A stretch of 64,000 nucleotides of DNA from Frigoribacterium sp. Leaf415 (GTDB lineage Bacteria > Actinomycetota > Actinomycetes > Actinomycetales > Microbacteriaceae): positions 985,301-1,049,300 of the forward strand of contig NZ_LMQR01000001.1 in the NCBI RefSeq assembly GCF_001424645.1, in the 5' to 3' direction. Shown here in pieces: positions 33,522 to 42,703 of the stretch. The notes under the pieces are model-generated. The model was given only the letters and a program-made list of their open reading frames with translations, did no database searches and was not told the origin of the DNA. How positions within the stretch are numbered: position 1 is the stretch's first letter; each line of letters opens with the position of its first letter. Both the position numbers and the translations under genes were made by a program.

Positions 33522-35117
33522 GTGGCCATCGTGTTGACCTTCATCCTGCAGATCCGATCCATGGCGGGCGGATACCCCGAGATCTACCTCTTCGCCGCCT
33601 ACAGCGCCCTCATCTGGGTGCTCTGGATCATCAAGGTCCTGCTCTCCCGCCGCTACCGCCCCTTCACGGGCGAGTTCCACGGGACCACCAGCGTCGTCGT
33701 CCCCGTCGTGGACGAACCGCTCGACCTCTTCCGGGACGTCATCGGCCGCATGGTCGAACAGGGTCCCGGCGAGATCATCGTCGTGATCAACGGCAAGCCC
33801 AACCCCGAGCTCGCGGCCGTCTGTGAGGAGTTCGGGCCGCTCGTGCGCTGGGTGCACACGCCGATCCCCGGAAAGCGCAACGCCGTCATGATCGGCACCG
33901 AGCTGAGCCGGGGCGACATCACCGTCCTCGTCGACTCCGACACGGTCTGGACGCCGGGCACCCTCTCCGAACTGCTCCGCCCGTTCGCCCAGGAGAACGT
34001 CGGGGGAGTAACCACCCGCCAGCGCATCCTCGAGCCCGAGCGCAGCTGGATCACCCGCTGGGCCGACTGGCTCGAGAACTCACGCGCCCTCTACTCGATG
34101 CCGGCGCAGAGCGTGCTGGGGCAGATCGGCTGCCTGCCGGGCCGCACGATCGCCTTCCGCCGCGAGATCCTCGTGCGCGTCATGGACAAGTTCATGACGG
34201 AGAAGTTCATGGGCGTGTTCCTCGAGGTCAGTGACGACCGCACCCTGACGAACCTCACGCTCAAGGAGGGCTACCGCACCGTCTACCAGCACACCAGCCT
34301 GGTCTACACGGATGCCCCGCTGCAGGTGAAGAAGCTCTACAAGCAGCAGCTGCGGTGGGCTCGCGGCAGCCAGTACAACACCCTCCGCATGATGCCGTGG
34401 ATGGTCGGGCACGCCCCGCTGCTCGCGTTCTTCTTCGCGATGGACATCGTGCTGCCCTTCATGCTCATGGGCGTCATCGGCGGCTGGATCTACCGAGGGA
34501 TCACCGGCCAGGGCGTGAACCTGTACCGGGGCATCCTCCAGGAGTACGGCGTGCAGACGGGCCTCATCAGCATCGTCGTCCTCATGGTGGTCTCGTCGGT
34601 CCTCAGCATGTCGATCCGTCAGATGCGCCACCTGGCCGAGAAGCCCTCGGACTTCTTCCGCCTCCCCGTGTTCATCATCGTGTCGACGTTCTTCCTCATG
34701 CCCATCCGGGTCATCGGGTTCTTCCGCATGGGTCACGCCAGCGGCTGGGGCACCCGGGCCGGGGCGTACGCAGGAGGCGCGGCGAACGACGAGATGCAGG
34801 GCGCGCTCGACGAGGTGGCCGAGGAGGCCCCCATCGACGCCCTCGAACGACAGTTCCGCGACGGCGTCGACCCCGGGGTCGACACGCTCTTCGACTTCGG
34901 CTCGGCGACCGACGAGACCGACGAGCAAGGAGCGGTCCTCGTCAAGAGCCGCAAGGCGGCCCTGGCCGCCGAGGCCGAGGGGGCGACCGCTCCGGCACCG
35001 GTGGCCGCCGTGGCCACCGCCACCGCGCCTCCTCGTCGTCGCCTCAACCCCAAAGCCGGATTCCCGTACCTGATCGGCGCCGCCATCATCGCCCTGGAGG
35101 TCTTCTTCATTGTCTGA
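33522..35117 (+). CDS. Processive family-2 glycosyltransferase, hyaluronan-synthase-like
   Basis: A 531-residue membrane synthase. One N-terminal helix (about 20-41) precedes a cytoplasmic GT2 domain with all processive-enzyme marks: PVVDEP (about 61-66), DxD as DSD (138-140), the catalytic SDDR (237-240) and QQLRW (275-279). The stretch around SDDRTLTNLTLKEGYRTVYQ is closest in style to HasA/NodC. Helices at about 298-324, 342-358 and 378-398 follow, then an Ala/Glu-rich cytoplasmic segment and a final helix (514-531), an extra feature not typical of HasA. The linked UDP-glucose dehydrogenase suggests UDP-glucuronate as one substrate. The GTG at 33522 is the first good start; a second GTG lies three codons on. 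Confidence 0.85.
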   Translation: MAIVLTFILQIRSMAGGYPEIYLFAAYSALIWVLWIIKVLLSRRYRPFTGEFHGTTSVVVPVVDEPLDLFRDVIGRMVEQGPGEIIVVINGKPNPELAAVCEEFGPLVRWVHTPIPGKRNAVMIGTELSRGDITVLVDSDTVWTPGTLSELLRPFAQENVGGVTTRQRILEPERSWITRWADWLENSRALYSMPAQSVLGQIGCLPGRTIAFRREILVRVMDKFMTEKFMGVFLEVSDDRTLTNLTLKEGYRTVYQHTSLVYTDAPLQVKKLYKQQLRWARGSQYNTLRMMPWMVGHAPLLAFFFAMDIVLPFMLMGVIGGWIYRGITGQGVNLYRGILQEYGVQTGLISIVVLMVVSSVLSMSIRQMRHLAEKPSDFFRLPVFIIVSTFFLMPIRVIGFFRMGHASGWGTRAGAYAGGAANDEMQGALDEVAEEAPIDALERQFRDGVDPGVDTLFDFGSATDETDEQGAVLVKSRKAALAAEAEGATAPAPVAAVATATAPPRRRLNPKAGFPYLIGAAIIALEVFFIV

Positions 35118-36693
35118 CTCGACGCAGGACTTCGTCACCCCCGTCCACATGCAGTCGGGAGCCTGGTGGGCGACCTCCCACGGCAACGCCCGCCGCACCG
35201 CGCTCGGCGCCACCGCCGTGGTGGTGCTGCTCGCCATGATCTCGTGGCTCATCTGGATCTCACCGTCCGACAACGTCGTCCGCAGCGCCGTCACCGAGGT
35301 CACGGGCGTCGACCCGTCGATCAACGTCTCGTCGCTCAAGGCCGACCGGTCCGCGCTGCTCGACCAGCTGGTCTCCGCCAAGAAGCAACTCGCCGAGAGC
35401 AAGGCGGCCCTGGCCGACGTGCAGCAGCAGGCCTGGACGTCCGAAGGACAGCTGACCGCGGCGCAGGCGAAGCTCGCCTCCGCCGAGTCGGCCCTGGCCC
35501 AGGCGCAGTCCGCCGCGGACGCCGGCGGCGGTGCCGGTTCGGGGGCCGCCGGGACCGCGACCGGTGGTCGTGGGAACGGTGCGTCCGGCGGCTCCGGGTC
35601 GGGAGGCACCGGCTCGAACGGTTCGACCGGTGGGGGAGCCACGGGCCCCGTCACGGTCGAGACGCCCTCCCTCGGCTCGATCGTCGATCCCGAGTCGCGC
35701 TACTTCGGGCTCTTCACGGACCAGGCGCCCTTCAACTGGGCGACCTACGACGCGCAGGAGGCGGCGGTCGGTTCCGAGGCGAACATGGTCGGCTACTTCC
35801 AGGGCTTCGACCAGGAGTTCCGCGCCGACGCCGTCCGGTCGTCCTGGTCGCGGGGCAAGCTGCCCGTGCTGACGTGGGAGTCGCAGCCGATCAAGGCCGG
35901 CAACAACGAGCCCGAACAGCCCGACTACAGCCTGACGAAGATCATCGACGGCAGCTTCGACTCGTACCTGACGACCTACGCCGACGACATCGTCGCGAAC
36001 GGCATGCCGCTGGCGCTGCGGTTCGACCACGAGATGAACGGCACCTGGTACCCCTGGAGCACCGACTACGGCAACAGCAAGGGCGCCGTGAACGGCAACG
36101 GGCCCGGGGACTACGTGAAGGCCTGGCAGCACGTCCACGACCTGTTCGAGCGGCAGGGGGCGAACGACCTGGTCGCCTGGATCTGGGCGCCCACGCGCAT
36201 CGATCGTCTCGCCACCGGCAAGACCGGCGGCAGCGACCACACGACTCAGGCCTTCCTCGCGAGCCTCTACCCGGGTGCCGACTACGTCGACATCGTGGGC
36301 ATGTCGGGCTACTACCGGCCGCCGTACGACGACAAGTCGCAGCCGACGTTCGACAGCACCTTCGGAGCCACGCTGAAGCAGCTGCGTGCCATCGCACCGG
36401 GCAAGAACATCCTGCTCGCCGAGATCGGCGCGAGCGAGACGGGTGGCTCGTCGGATCCCACGGCCACGAGCGAGAAGGCGCAGTGGTTCAACTCGCTGTT
36501 CGACGCGCTGGCCAATCCCGCGAACGCGGACATCATCGGTTTCTCGTACTTCGACCTCGTGGCCACCACGGTCGTCGACGAGGTGCGGTCGACCAACGAC
36601 TGGCGCCTCACGTCGCGGTCCGACAGCCTCGCCGCCTTCACGGCGGGGATCACCCGACGCGACGTCGGTTACGACCTCCAGCCGTCGCCGTGA
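35110..36693 (+). CDS. Membrane-anchored glycoside hydrolase family 26 protein
   Basis: A 527-residue type II membrane protein. The parts in order are a cytoplasmic head, a membrane helix (31-50), a coiled coil (about 75-136), a Gly/Ser linker (137-180) and a GH26 TIM barrel (about 190-515). The acid/base Glu308 is in RFDHEMNGTWYPW and the nucleophile Glu438 in LLAEIGASETGG, so the enzyme should be active on a beta-linked glycan outside the membrane (GH26 members cut mannan, beta-1,3-xylan or mixed-linkage glucan). It starts with TTG at 35110, nine bases after GGAGG and overlapping the synthase stop by eight bases; ATG 35149 is the alternative. Tight coupling suggests it trims or releases the polymer made by the synthase. 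Confidence 0.85.
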   Translation: MSDSTQDFVTPVHMQSGAWWATSHGNARRTALGATAVVVLLAMISWLIWISPSDNVVRSAVTEVTGVDPSINVSSLKADRSALLDQLVSAKKQLAESKAALADVQQQAWTSEGQLTAAQAKLASAESALAQAQSAADAGGGAGSGAAGTATGGRGNGASGGSGSGGTGSNGSTGGGATGPVTVETPSLGSIVDPESRYFGLFTDQAPFNWATYDAQEAAVGSEANMVGYFQGFDQEFRADAVRSSWSRGKLPVLTWESQPIKAGNNEPEQPDYSLTKIIDGSFDSYLTTYADDIVANGMPLALRFDHEMNGTWYPWSTDYGNSKGAVNGNGPGDYVKAWQHVHDLFERQGANDLVAWIWAPTRIDRLATGKTGGSDHTTQAFLASLYPGADYVDIVGMSGYYRPPYDDKSQPTFDSTFGATLKQLRAIAPGKNILLAEIGASETGGSSDPTATSEKAQWFNSLFDALANPANADIIGFSYFDLVATTVVDEVRSTNDWRLTSRSDSLAAFTAGITRRDVGYDLQPSP

Positions 36694-36748
36694 CGACACC
36701 CACTCCCGTCCTCGTCTCCCGCCTCTCCCTCACCCCCAGGAGCGCATC

Positions 36749-38179
36749 ATGAAGAAAGACGCCACCAGCCCCCAGTCCGCCGTCGTCGAGACGGCAGCCG
36801 ACACCCCCTCCGTGAAGCCCCGCATCAGCGTCATCGGCACCGGCTACCTCGGCGCCACGCACGCCGCGGCCATGGCCGAGATGGGCTTCGACGTGATCGG
36901 GGTCGACACCGACCCCGCCAAGGTCGCCGCCCTGGCCGAGGGGCGCGTGCCGTTCTTCGAGCCCGGCCTGCCCGAGCTGATCCTGAAGCACGTCGGTTCG
37001 GGCCGGCTCACCTTCACGACCGACCTCGCCGAGGCCGTCGCCCTGTCGGACGTGCACTTCATCTGCGTCGGCACGCCGCAGCGCCGGGGGAGCCACGCCG
37101 CGAACCTCTCGTACGTCGAGGAGGCGACCCGCAACGTCGCCGCCGCCCTGAGCCATGACGGCCTGATCGTCGGCAAGTCGACCGTCCCGGTCGGAACGGC
37201 GGCGCACCTGCGCGAGATCGTGGCGGCCGTCGTCCCCGCCGGCGTCTCGGCCGACCTCGTCTGGAACCCCGAGTTCCTCCGCGAGGGCCACGCCGTCGAG
37301 GACACCCTGCGTCCCGACCGCATCGTCTTCGGCGGGACCGACGTCCGCACCGAGGCCCTGATGCGCGAGGTCTACGCGATGCCCATCGCCACGGGCACGC
37401 CGGTCATCTCGTGCGACCTGCCGACCGCCGAGCTGGTCAAGGTCAGCGCCAACGCGTTCCTGGCGACGAAGATCTCGTTCATCAACGCGATCAGCGAGTT
37501 GTGCGAGGCGGCCGGCGCCAACGTGTCGACCCTCGCCGACGCTCTTGGCTTCGACGACCGGATCGGACGCAAGTTCCTCAACGCCGGCCTCGGCTTCGGC
37601 GGCGGGTGCCTGCCGAAGGACATCCGCGCCCTGATGTTCCGGGCCAACGAGTTGTCCGCCCACCGCGTCGTCGGGCTCATGCAACAGGTCGACGAGATCA
37701 ACATGGCCCAGCGTCAGAGGGTCATCGATCAGGCGATCGACGCCTGCGGCGGCTCGGTGCTCAACCGGCGCATCGCCGTGCTCGGGGCGGCGTTCAAGCC
37801 GCACACCGACGACGTCCGCGACTCGCCGGCCCTGAACGTCGCGGCGGCCCTGCACCTGCGCGGCGCCCAGGTGCTCGTGGTCGACCCCGAGGCCACGCAG
37901 ACGGCCCAGCGCAGCTTCCCGACGTTGTCGTTCGCCGACTCGGCCGCCGAGGCCGTGACGGACGCCGACGCCGTGCTGCTGCTCACCGAGTGGCCCGAGT
38001 TCGTCGGGGCGGACGCGGCCGGGCTCGCCGAGCTCGCCGCCAACCCCGTGGTGATCGACGCCCGCAACGTGCTCGACGCCGAGGTCTGGTCGGCCGCCGG
38101 GTGGGAGGTCCGTCCGCTGGGCGGCCGTCGCACCCTGGCCCAGCGTCGCGTGCTCACGCCGACCGCCGTACCCGCCTGA
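36749..38179 (+). CDS. ugd: UDP-glucose 6-dehydrogenase (UDP-sugar dehydrogenase family)
   Basis: A 476-residue NAD-dependent sugar-nucleotide dehydrogenase. It has the Rossmann motif SVIGTGYLGATHAAAMAEMG, the VGTPQ and STVPVGT motifs, the WNPEFLREGHAVEDTLRPDR block specific to UDP-glucose enzymes, and the catalytic Cys in GFGGGCLPKD. It oxidises UDP-glucose to UDP-glucuronate in two steps. AGGAG precedes the ATG at 36749. About 25 residues of polar extension come before the Rossmann fold. As the third gene after a HasA-like synthase it plays the part of hasB or cap3A, supplying the uronic acid. Confidence 0.9.
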   Translation: MKKDATSPQSAVVETAADTPSVKPRISVIGTGYLGATHAAAMAEMGFDVIGVDTDPAKVAALAEGRVPFFEPGLPELILKHVGSGRLTFTTDLAEAVALSDVHFICVGTPQRRGSHAANLSYVEEATRNVAAALSHDGLIVGKSTVPVGTAAHLREIVAAVVPAGVSADLVWNPEFLREGHAVEDTLRPDRIVFGGTDVRTEALMREVYAMPIATGTPVISCDLPTAELVKVSANAFLATKISFINAISELCEAAGANVSTLADALGFDDRIGRKFLNAGLGFGGGCLPKDIRALMFRANELSAHRVVGLMQQVDEINMAQRQRVIDQAIDACGGSVLNRRIAVLGAAFKPHTDDVRDSPALNVAAALHLRGAQVLVVDPEATQTAQRSFPTLSFADSAAEAVTDADAVLLLTEWPEFVGADAAGLAELAANPVVIDARNVLDAEVWSAAGWEVRPLGGRRTLAQRRVLTPTAVPA

Positions 38180-38201
38180 CCGGATCGTCGGGCACGGGCT
38201 G

Positions 38202-38231
38202 ACGGGCCGCTTCCTTCGGGAGGCGGCCCGT
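38202..38231 (+). terminator. UUCG-loop terminator of the polysaccharide operon
   Basis: A 13-bp stem (starting ACGGGCCGCTTCC, one G-T pair) closed by a C(TTCG)G tetraloop, 22 bases after the ugd stop. Confidence 0.85.
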
Positions 38232-38243
38232 ACTGCGTCCGCC

Positions 38244-38286
38244 ACCCGCGCCTCCTGGTCGTCGACGACTCCGAGGAGGCGCGGGT
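38244..38286. repeat. Inverted pair of dispersed motif between convergent operons
   Basis: Perfect 13-base arms ACCCGCGCCTCCT (38244-38256) and its complement (38274-38286), with a partly palindromic 17-base centre. Both arms carry the dispersed 10-mer. It sits between the ugd and glnA1 terminators and may add to termination. Confidence 0.8.
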
Positions 38287-38317
38287 CGCCTCCCCGAGGC
38301 TCCCTGCGTCGGCGATG

Positions 38318-38355
38318 CGAGAGGCCCGCACCCCCTGGGGGATGCGGGCCTCTCG
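38318..38355 (-). terminator. glnA1 terminator hairpin
   Basis: A stem starting CGAGAGGCCCGCA with its complement on the other side, one mismatch and a C/G-rich tip, ending 13 bases from the glnA1 stop. Confidence 0.8.
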
Positions 38356-38368
38356 TGGTGCGACCGGA

Positions 38369-39793
38369 TCAGACGCCGAAGTACAGCTCGAACTCGAAGG
38401 GGTGAGGACGCTGCGCCATGGGCAGGATCTCCTTCTCGCGCTTGTACGCGATCCAGGTCTCGATGAGGTCCTCGGTGAAGACGTTGCCCTTGGTCAGGAA
38501 CTCGTGGTCGGCCTCGAGTGCGTCGAGCGCACCCTCGAGCGACGCGGGCACCTGGGGGATGCCCTTCGCTTCCTCCGGGGGCAGCTCGTAGAGGTCCTTG
38601 TCGACCGGCTCGTGCGGCTCGATCCGGTTCTGGATGCCGTCGAGGCCGGCCATCAGCTGCGCGGCGAACGCCAGGTACGGGTTCGAGGCGGCGTCGGGGA
38701 CGCGGAACTCGATGCGCTTGGCCTTCGGGTTCGTGCCCGTGATCGGGATGCGGATGGCCGCCGAGCGGTTGCCGGCCGAGTACACCAGGTTGACGGGGGC
38801 CTCGAAGCCCGGGATCAGGCGGTGGTACGAGTTGATCGACGGGTTGGTGAAGGCGAGCACCGCGGGGGCGTGCTTGAGCAGGCCGCCGATGTACCAGCGC
38901 GCGAGGTCGGAGAGCCCGCCGTAGCCGTTCTCGTCGTAGAACAGCGGCTTGCCGTCGTTCCAGAGCGACTGGTGCGTGTGCATGCCCGAGCCGTTGTCGC
39001 CGAAGAGCGGCTTGGGCATGAAGGTCGCGACCTTGCCCCACTGCTCGGCCGTGTTCTTGACGATGTACTTGAACTTCAGGATGTCGTCCGCGGCGTGGAC
39101 CATCGTGTCGAACTTGTAGTTGATCTCCTGCTGGCCGCCGGTGCCCACCTCGTGGTGCGCGCGCTCGAGCTCGAGGCCCGAGTCGATCAGCTTGAGGCTG
39201 ATGTCGTCGCGCAGGTCGGCCGTCTTGTCGACCGGGCTGACCGGGAAGTAGCCACCCTTGTAGGCCGTCTTGTTGGCGAGGTTGCCGCCCTCTTCGACGC
39301 GGCCGGTGTTCCAGGCGCCCTCTTCGGAGTCGACGCTGTAGAAGCTGGCGTTCTGCTTCACCTCGTAGCGGACGTCGTCGAAGATGTAGAACTCGGCCTC
39401 GGGGGCGAAGAACGCGGTGTCGGCGATGCCGGTCGACGCGAGGTACTTCTCGGCCTTCTTGGCGACCTGACGCGGGTCACGGCTGTAGAGCTCGCCGTTG
39501 CGCGGGTTGAAGATGTCGAAGACGAGGACGAGCGTGCGCTCGACGCGGAACGGGTCGACGTACCCGGTCGTGACGTCGGGGATGAGCTGCATGTCCGACT
39601 CGTGGATGGAGGCGAAGCCCCGGATGGAGGACCCGTCGAAGAGCTGTCCGACGGAGAAGAACTCCTCGTCGACCGTGGAGGCGGGGATGTTGAAGTGCTG
39701 CTGGACACCGGGAAGATCGGTGAAGCGGATGTCAAGGAACTTGACGTCGGTGTCCTTGATGAACTTCAGCACCTCGGAAGAATCAGTGAACAT
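38369..39793 (-). CDS. glnA: Glutamine synthetase type I (GSI-beta)
   Basis: A 474-residue enzyme making glutamine from glutamate, ammonia and ATP. The signature blocks are [44 protein letters not shown] and [20 protein letters not shown]. The adenylylation site is intact: Tyr in [10 protein letters not shown], the target of GlnE encoded at 30-33 kb. GGAGAG is the ribosome site. In related genomes glnE lies close to glnA; here about 5 kb of polysaccharide genes lie between. It is followed on the far side by the usual RDD and DUF4191 genes. Confidence 0.96.
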   Translation of the reverse strand: MFTDSSEVLKFIKDTDVKFLDIRFTDLPGVQQHFNIPASTVDEEFFSVGQLFDGSSIRGFASIHESDMQLIPDVTTGYVDPFRVERTLVLVFDIFNPRNGELYSRDPRQVAKKAEKYLASTGIADTAFFAPEAEFYIFDDVRYEVKQNASFYSVDSEEGAWNTGRVEEGGNLANKTAYKGGYFPVSPVDKTADLRDDISLKLIDSGLELERAHHEVGTGGQQEINYKFDTMVHAADDILKFKYIVKNTAEQWGKVATFMPKPLFGDNGSGMHTHQSLWNDGKPLFYDENGYGGLSDLARWYIGGLLKHAPAVLAFTNPSINSYHRLIPGFEAPVNLVYSAGNRSAAIRIPITGTNPKAKRIEFRVPDAASNPYLAFAAQLMAGLDGIQNRIEPHEPVDKDLYELPPEEAKGIPQVPASLEGALDALEADHEFLTKGNVFTEDLIETWIAYKREKEILPMAQRPHPFEFELYFGV

Positions 39794-39931
39794 CTAGATG
39801 TCTCTCCAATGGGCTTGGAACGGATCGGATGCGGGACGCAGCCTCCGACGAGGCTACGGAGGGGCCGTTTCGCTGCGGTGTCCCTCATGTTTCCGGCATG
39901 TTACGGCTCGGCCCCTCGGTAGGCTCGGGGC

Positions 39932-40375
39932 ATGCCCGATCGCACCGCGCCTCCTTCTCGTCCCGCCTCCGTGGGCGGCCCCGACGACGGGGCCCAGCGC
40001 TGGCCGGGCGAGCGGCTCGGGCTGCCCGAGAAGGGGCCGCGCTCCGTGGCCCGACTCGGGCGGCGGGTCGCGGGGCTCGCCGTGGACTGGGCGATCGCCT
40101 ACGCCGTGGCCGCGCTCTTCTTCGGCGGCGAGGGCCTCGCCATCACCGGGGTGTTCCTGCTCATGCAGATGCTCTTCCTCGTGCTGTTCGGCGGCTCGCT
40201 CGGGCACCTCGCCCTGGGCATGCGTCTCGTGCCGATGGCCGGCGGCCGCATCGGCGTCGGACGGCCCGTCCTGCGGTCGGTGCTGCTCGTGCTCGTCATC
40301 CCGGCCGTCGTGTGGGACCTCGACCAGCGGGGCCTGCACGACCGTGTCGCCGGGACGCTGCTCGTCCGCGTCTGA
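39932..40375 (+). CDS. RDD-family membrane protein
   Basis: A 147-residue protein. A polar Pro-rich head leads into the RDD domain, with SVARLGRRVAGLAVDWAIAYAV (the Arg and Asp that name the family), further hydrophobic helices and a closing DQRGLHDRVAGTLLV. It is an inner-membrane protein of unknown function, possibly a small transporter subunit. Leaderless: TAGGCT ends six bases before the ATG. The head contains one copy of the dispersed 10-mer (39946-39955). Confidence 0.87.
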   Translation: MPDRTAPPSRPASVGGPDDGAQRWPGERLGLPEKGPRSVARLGRRVAGLAVDWAIAYAVAALFFGGEGLAITGVFLLMQMLFLVLFGGSLGHLALGMRLVPMAGGRIGVGRPVLRSVLLVLVIPAVVWDLDQRGLHDRVAGTLLVRV

Positions 40376-40400
40376 GCCGCCCCGCCGACCCGACCGACGC

Positions 40401-40437
40401 ACGACGGCGCCCCTCCTGGTCGGAGGGGCGCCGTCGT
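40401..40437. terminator. 16-bp perfect hairpin between RDD and DUF4191 genes
   Basis: Arms ACGACGGCGCCCCTCC (40401-40416) and its complement (40422-40437), loop TGGTC, between convergent genes. Confidence 0.85.
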
Positions 40438-40467
40438 CACGTCACGTCGAGGCGGATGTCGCCGGGG

Positions 40468-41190
40468 TCAGCGCGGACGGCCCGACCGCACCTTGAAGGG
40501 GTCGACGCCCTTGGGGATGGGCAGGCCGTTCTGACCGAGGGACTGGAGCCGGTTGCTGACGGCGAGCACCTCGTTGCGGTTGATCGAGGACTTGAGCTTG
40601 TTCATGCGTCCTGCGAGCTTGTGCAGGGGCACGGAGTCGGCGTCGGGGCCGACGTTGAGGACGTGGACCGGGACGTTCGGCAGGATGCGGGTGACCTTGC
40701 GACGCTCTTCGTCGACGAGTCGGCGCGTCTGACCGGCGCCGCCCTCGGCGATGAGCACCACACCCGGCTTGCCGACCGCGCGGTACACCGCGGCCTGGCT
40801 GCGGCCCTGGACGGCCACGGGCATCTCGGCGGCGCGCCACGCTCGACGCAGGCCGCTCTTCATGACGGCACCGACGGCACCGGGCTGACCCTCGATCTGC
40901 GAGTACGCCGCGCGCTCGGCCTTCCGGCCCAGCACGATCAGCAGCAGCAGGAACCCCAGCATGACGCCGACGACGATGTACAGCACGAGGGCGAGCACGT
41001 TGCCGCCCGTGAGCAGCACCGCCGCGACCACACCGAGCAGCACGGGCACGAAGAACGCCAGCAGCATCATCGGCAGCGCCGTCTTGTCGACGCGGCGGGT
41101 CATCTGGAAGACCTGCCACATCTGCTTGAGACGGCCGGGTTCCTTCGGCGGTTTCGGGGACGTGTTCTCGGGGGGCGTGCGACGAGCCAT
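40468..41190 (-). CDS. DUF4191 family membrane protein
   Basis: A 240-residue protein with two adjacent membrane helices (about 40-62 and 66-88) and a basic cytoplasmic C-terminal domain of about 150 residues (LPNVPVHVLNVG, MNKLKSSINRNEVLAVSNRLQSLG). This matches the actinobacterial DUF4191 family, which normally sits beside lipA. Function is unknown. TATCCT lies seven bases before the ATG (leaderless). Here the lipA/lipB neighbours are missing. Confidence 0.87.
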   Translation of the reverse strand: MARRTPPENTSPKPPKEPGRLKQMWQVFQMTRRVDKTALPMMLLAFFVPVLLGVVAAVLLTGGNVLALVLYIVVGVMLGFLLLLIVLGRKAERAAYSQIEGQPGAVGAVMKSGLRRAWRAAEMPVAVQGRSQAAVYRAVGKPGVVLIAEGGAGQTRRLVDEERRKVTRILPNVPVHVLNVGPDADSVPLHKLAGRMNKLKSSINRNEVLAVSNRLQSLGQNGLPIPKGVDPFKVRSGRPR

Positions 41191-41312
41191 GTGGACCAGG
41201 ATACGGGGTAAGCGGTCCCGACGAGTCCTCCCCAGGGCCTCGGATCCGTCGGCGGTCGACAGCGGTCGTCGGCGGCACGACGCCGCCGGCCACAGGACGA
41301 CACCATCGCCTC

Positions 41313-42680
41313 ATGACGAGTGAGTCGATCGGCCCTTACCGCGTGCTCTCCCGGCGCCTCGACGGCGGGGTGGAGCGCATCCTCGCCGAAGCACCCGGCG
41401 GGTCACGCGTCGTGCTCAGGAGGCGCGGGTCGGGCTCGGCGGGACGCTCTCCCGTCGCCGAGGCGGTCGCCTTCGCACGCGCCGACCACCCGCACGTCGC
41501 GACCCTGGTCGACGTGCTGACGAGTCCGTCGGGCGAACTCGTGCTCGTCTTCGAGGACGTCGGCGGCGACCCGCTCGCCTCGTGGCTCGCCGCCCGGGGG
41601 CGTCCCGAGCCGGGGGAGGCCATCACCCTCGTCGTGCCCGTGCTGGATGCGGTCCAGCACCTGGCCCGCCGGGGGACGGCCATCGGTGCTCTCGACGTCG
41701 ACGACGTCGAGATCGACGCCCGCGGGGCCCCTGTGCTGGTCGGCGTGCAGCAAGCGACAACCGGGCCGGACGCCGAGCGCGCGTCGTTGCCCGTGGCGGC
41801 GCAGTTCGCCCAGGCCGTCGTCGAGCGGGCGGCGCGACCGGCGTCGCGGGACTCGACGCCGACCCTGGACGCGACGAGCTTCGAGTCACTCGTCGAGTCG
41901 GTCTTCGACCTCGGCGAGGCCGTTCCGCTCTCGAGCGTCGACGACGTGGTCGAGGGCGTCGACGACGGTCTCGGGGGAGGCTCCCTCGTGTCGGCCCTCG
42001 AGGACGAACCGGTCCTGCGGGGCTGGCTCGCGCTCCTGCCCGAATCGGAGGTTCTCGACCGGGTGGTCGCCGGCGTGCGGGACCTGCGGCCGCGACAGGT
42101 GCTGACCGCAATCGGGGCCGTCCGACGGCGGTATCGACTGCTCGCGGCCGGTGCCGTCGTCGTCGCCGGTGCGGCGGTCGTCCTCGGCTCGGCCTCTACG
42201 ACACGCCATGACGGATCCGCCGACGGGGTGGGTGCGGCCTCGGCCTCGGCGGGGGCCGAGGCATCGACGTCGGGGAGTCCCGCAGGCGGCTCCCCGGGGA
42301 CCACCACGACCGCACCTGCTCGGACGGGCGGAACCGGGGCTCCCGACGAGGTCGAGGCGCTCGTGGTCGGTGACGATGCCGCCGCGGCCGCGGAGGTGCT
42401 CCTGGCGTCGCGGCTGGAGTGCCTGCGGGACGTGACCCCCAGTTGTCTCGCCGCCGTCGATCAACCGGGCTCACCGATCGCGCTCCGGGACGCGGCCGTG
42501 CTCGACGACCCCTCGCTGGCCGGCGCGGCGACGGTCCTGCTCGAGTTGACGGGTGGGGCGTCACGAACCGGCGGGACCGTCGTGCTCGAGGCGAGGGGCC
42601 CTCACGGCGAACCGGCCTCGGTCCTCGTGATGAGGACCGAGGCCGGTTGGCGGCTTCGCGATGTGTTCGTCGATCGGTGA
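41313..42680 (+). CDS. Pseudokinase-like single-pass membrane protein
   Basis: A 455-residue protein. Residues 1-150 follow the layout of a Ser/Thr kinase N-lobe and early C-lobe (IGPYRVLSRRLDGGVERILAEA; HPHVATLVDVLTSPSGELVLVFED; GEAITLVVPVLDAVQHLARRGT). The catalytic residues are missing: the beta-3 Lys is Arg (VVLRRR), the HRD loop reads GALDVDDVEI and no DFG is seen. One membrane helix lies at about 272-294, then a Thr/Gly/Ser linker and an external domain of about 110 residues with two cysteines and a beta-rich pattern ending in GWRLRDVFVDR. It is probably a signalling scaffold or pseudokinase. I do not recognise a named family. Confidence 0.65.
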   Translation: MTSESIGPYRVLSRRLDGGVERILAEAPGGSRVVLRRRGSGSAGRSPVAEAVAFARADHPHVATLVDVLTSPSGELVLVFEDVGGDPLASWLAARGRPEPGEAITLVVPVLDAVQHLARRGTAIGALDVDDVEIDARGAPVLVGVQQATTGPDAERASLPVAAQFAQAVVERAARPASRDSTPTLDATSFESLVESVFDLGEAVPLSSVDDVVEGVDDGLGGGSLVSALEDEPVLRGWLALLPESEVLDRVVAGVRDLRPRQVLTAIGAVRRRYRLLAAGAVVVAGAAVVLGSASTTRHDGSADGVGAASASAGAEASTSGSPAGGSPGTTTTAPARTGGTGAPDEVEALVVGDDAAAAAEVLLASRLECLRDVTPSCLAAVDQPGSPIALRDAAVLDDPSLAGAATVLLELTGGASRTGGTVVLEARGPHGEPASVLVMRTEAGWRLRDVFVDR

Positions 42681-42703
42681 GGCCCGGCCTCACCCGACGG
42701 GCG

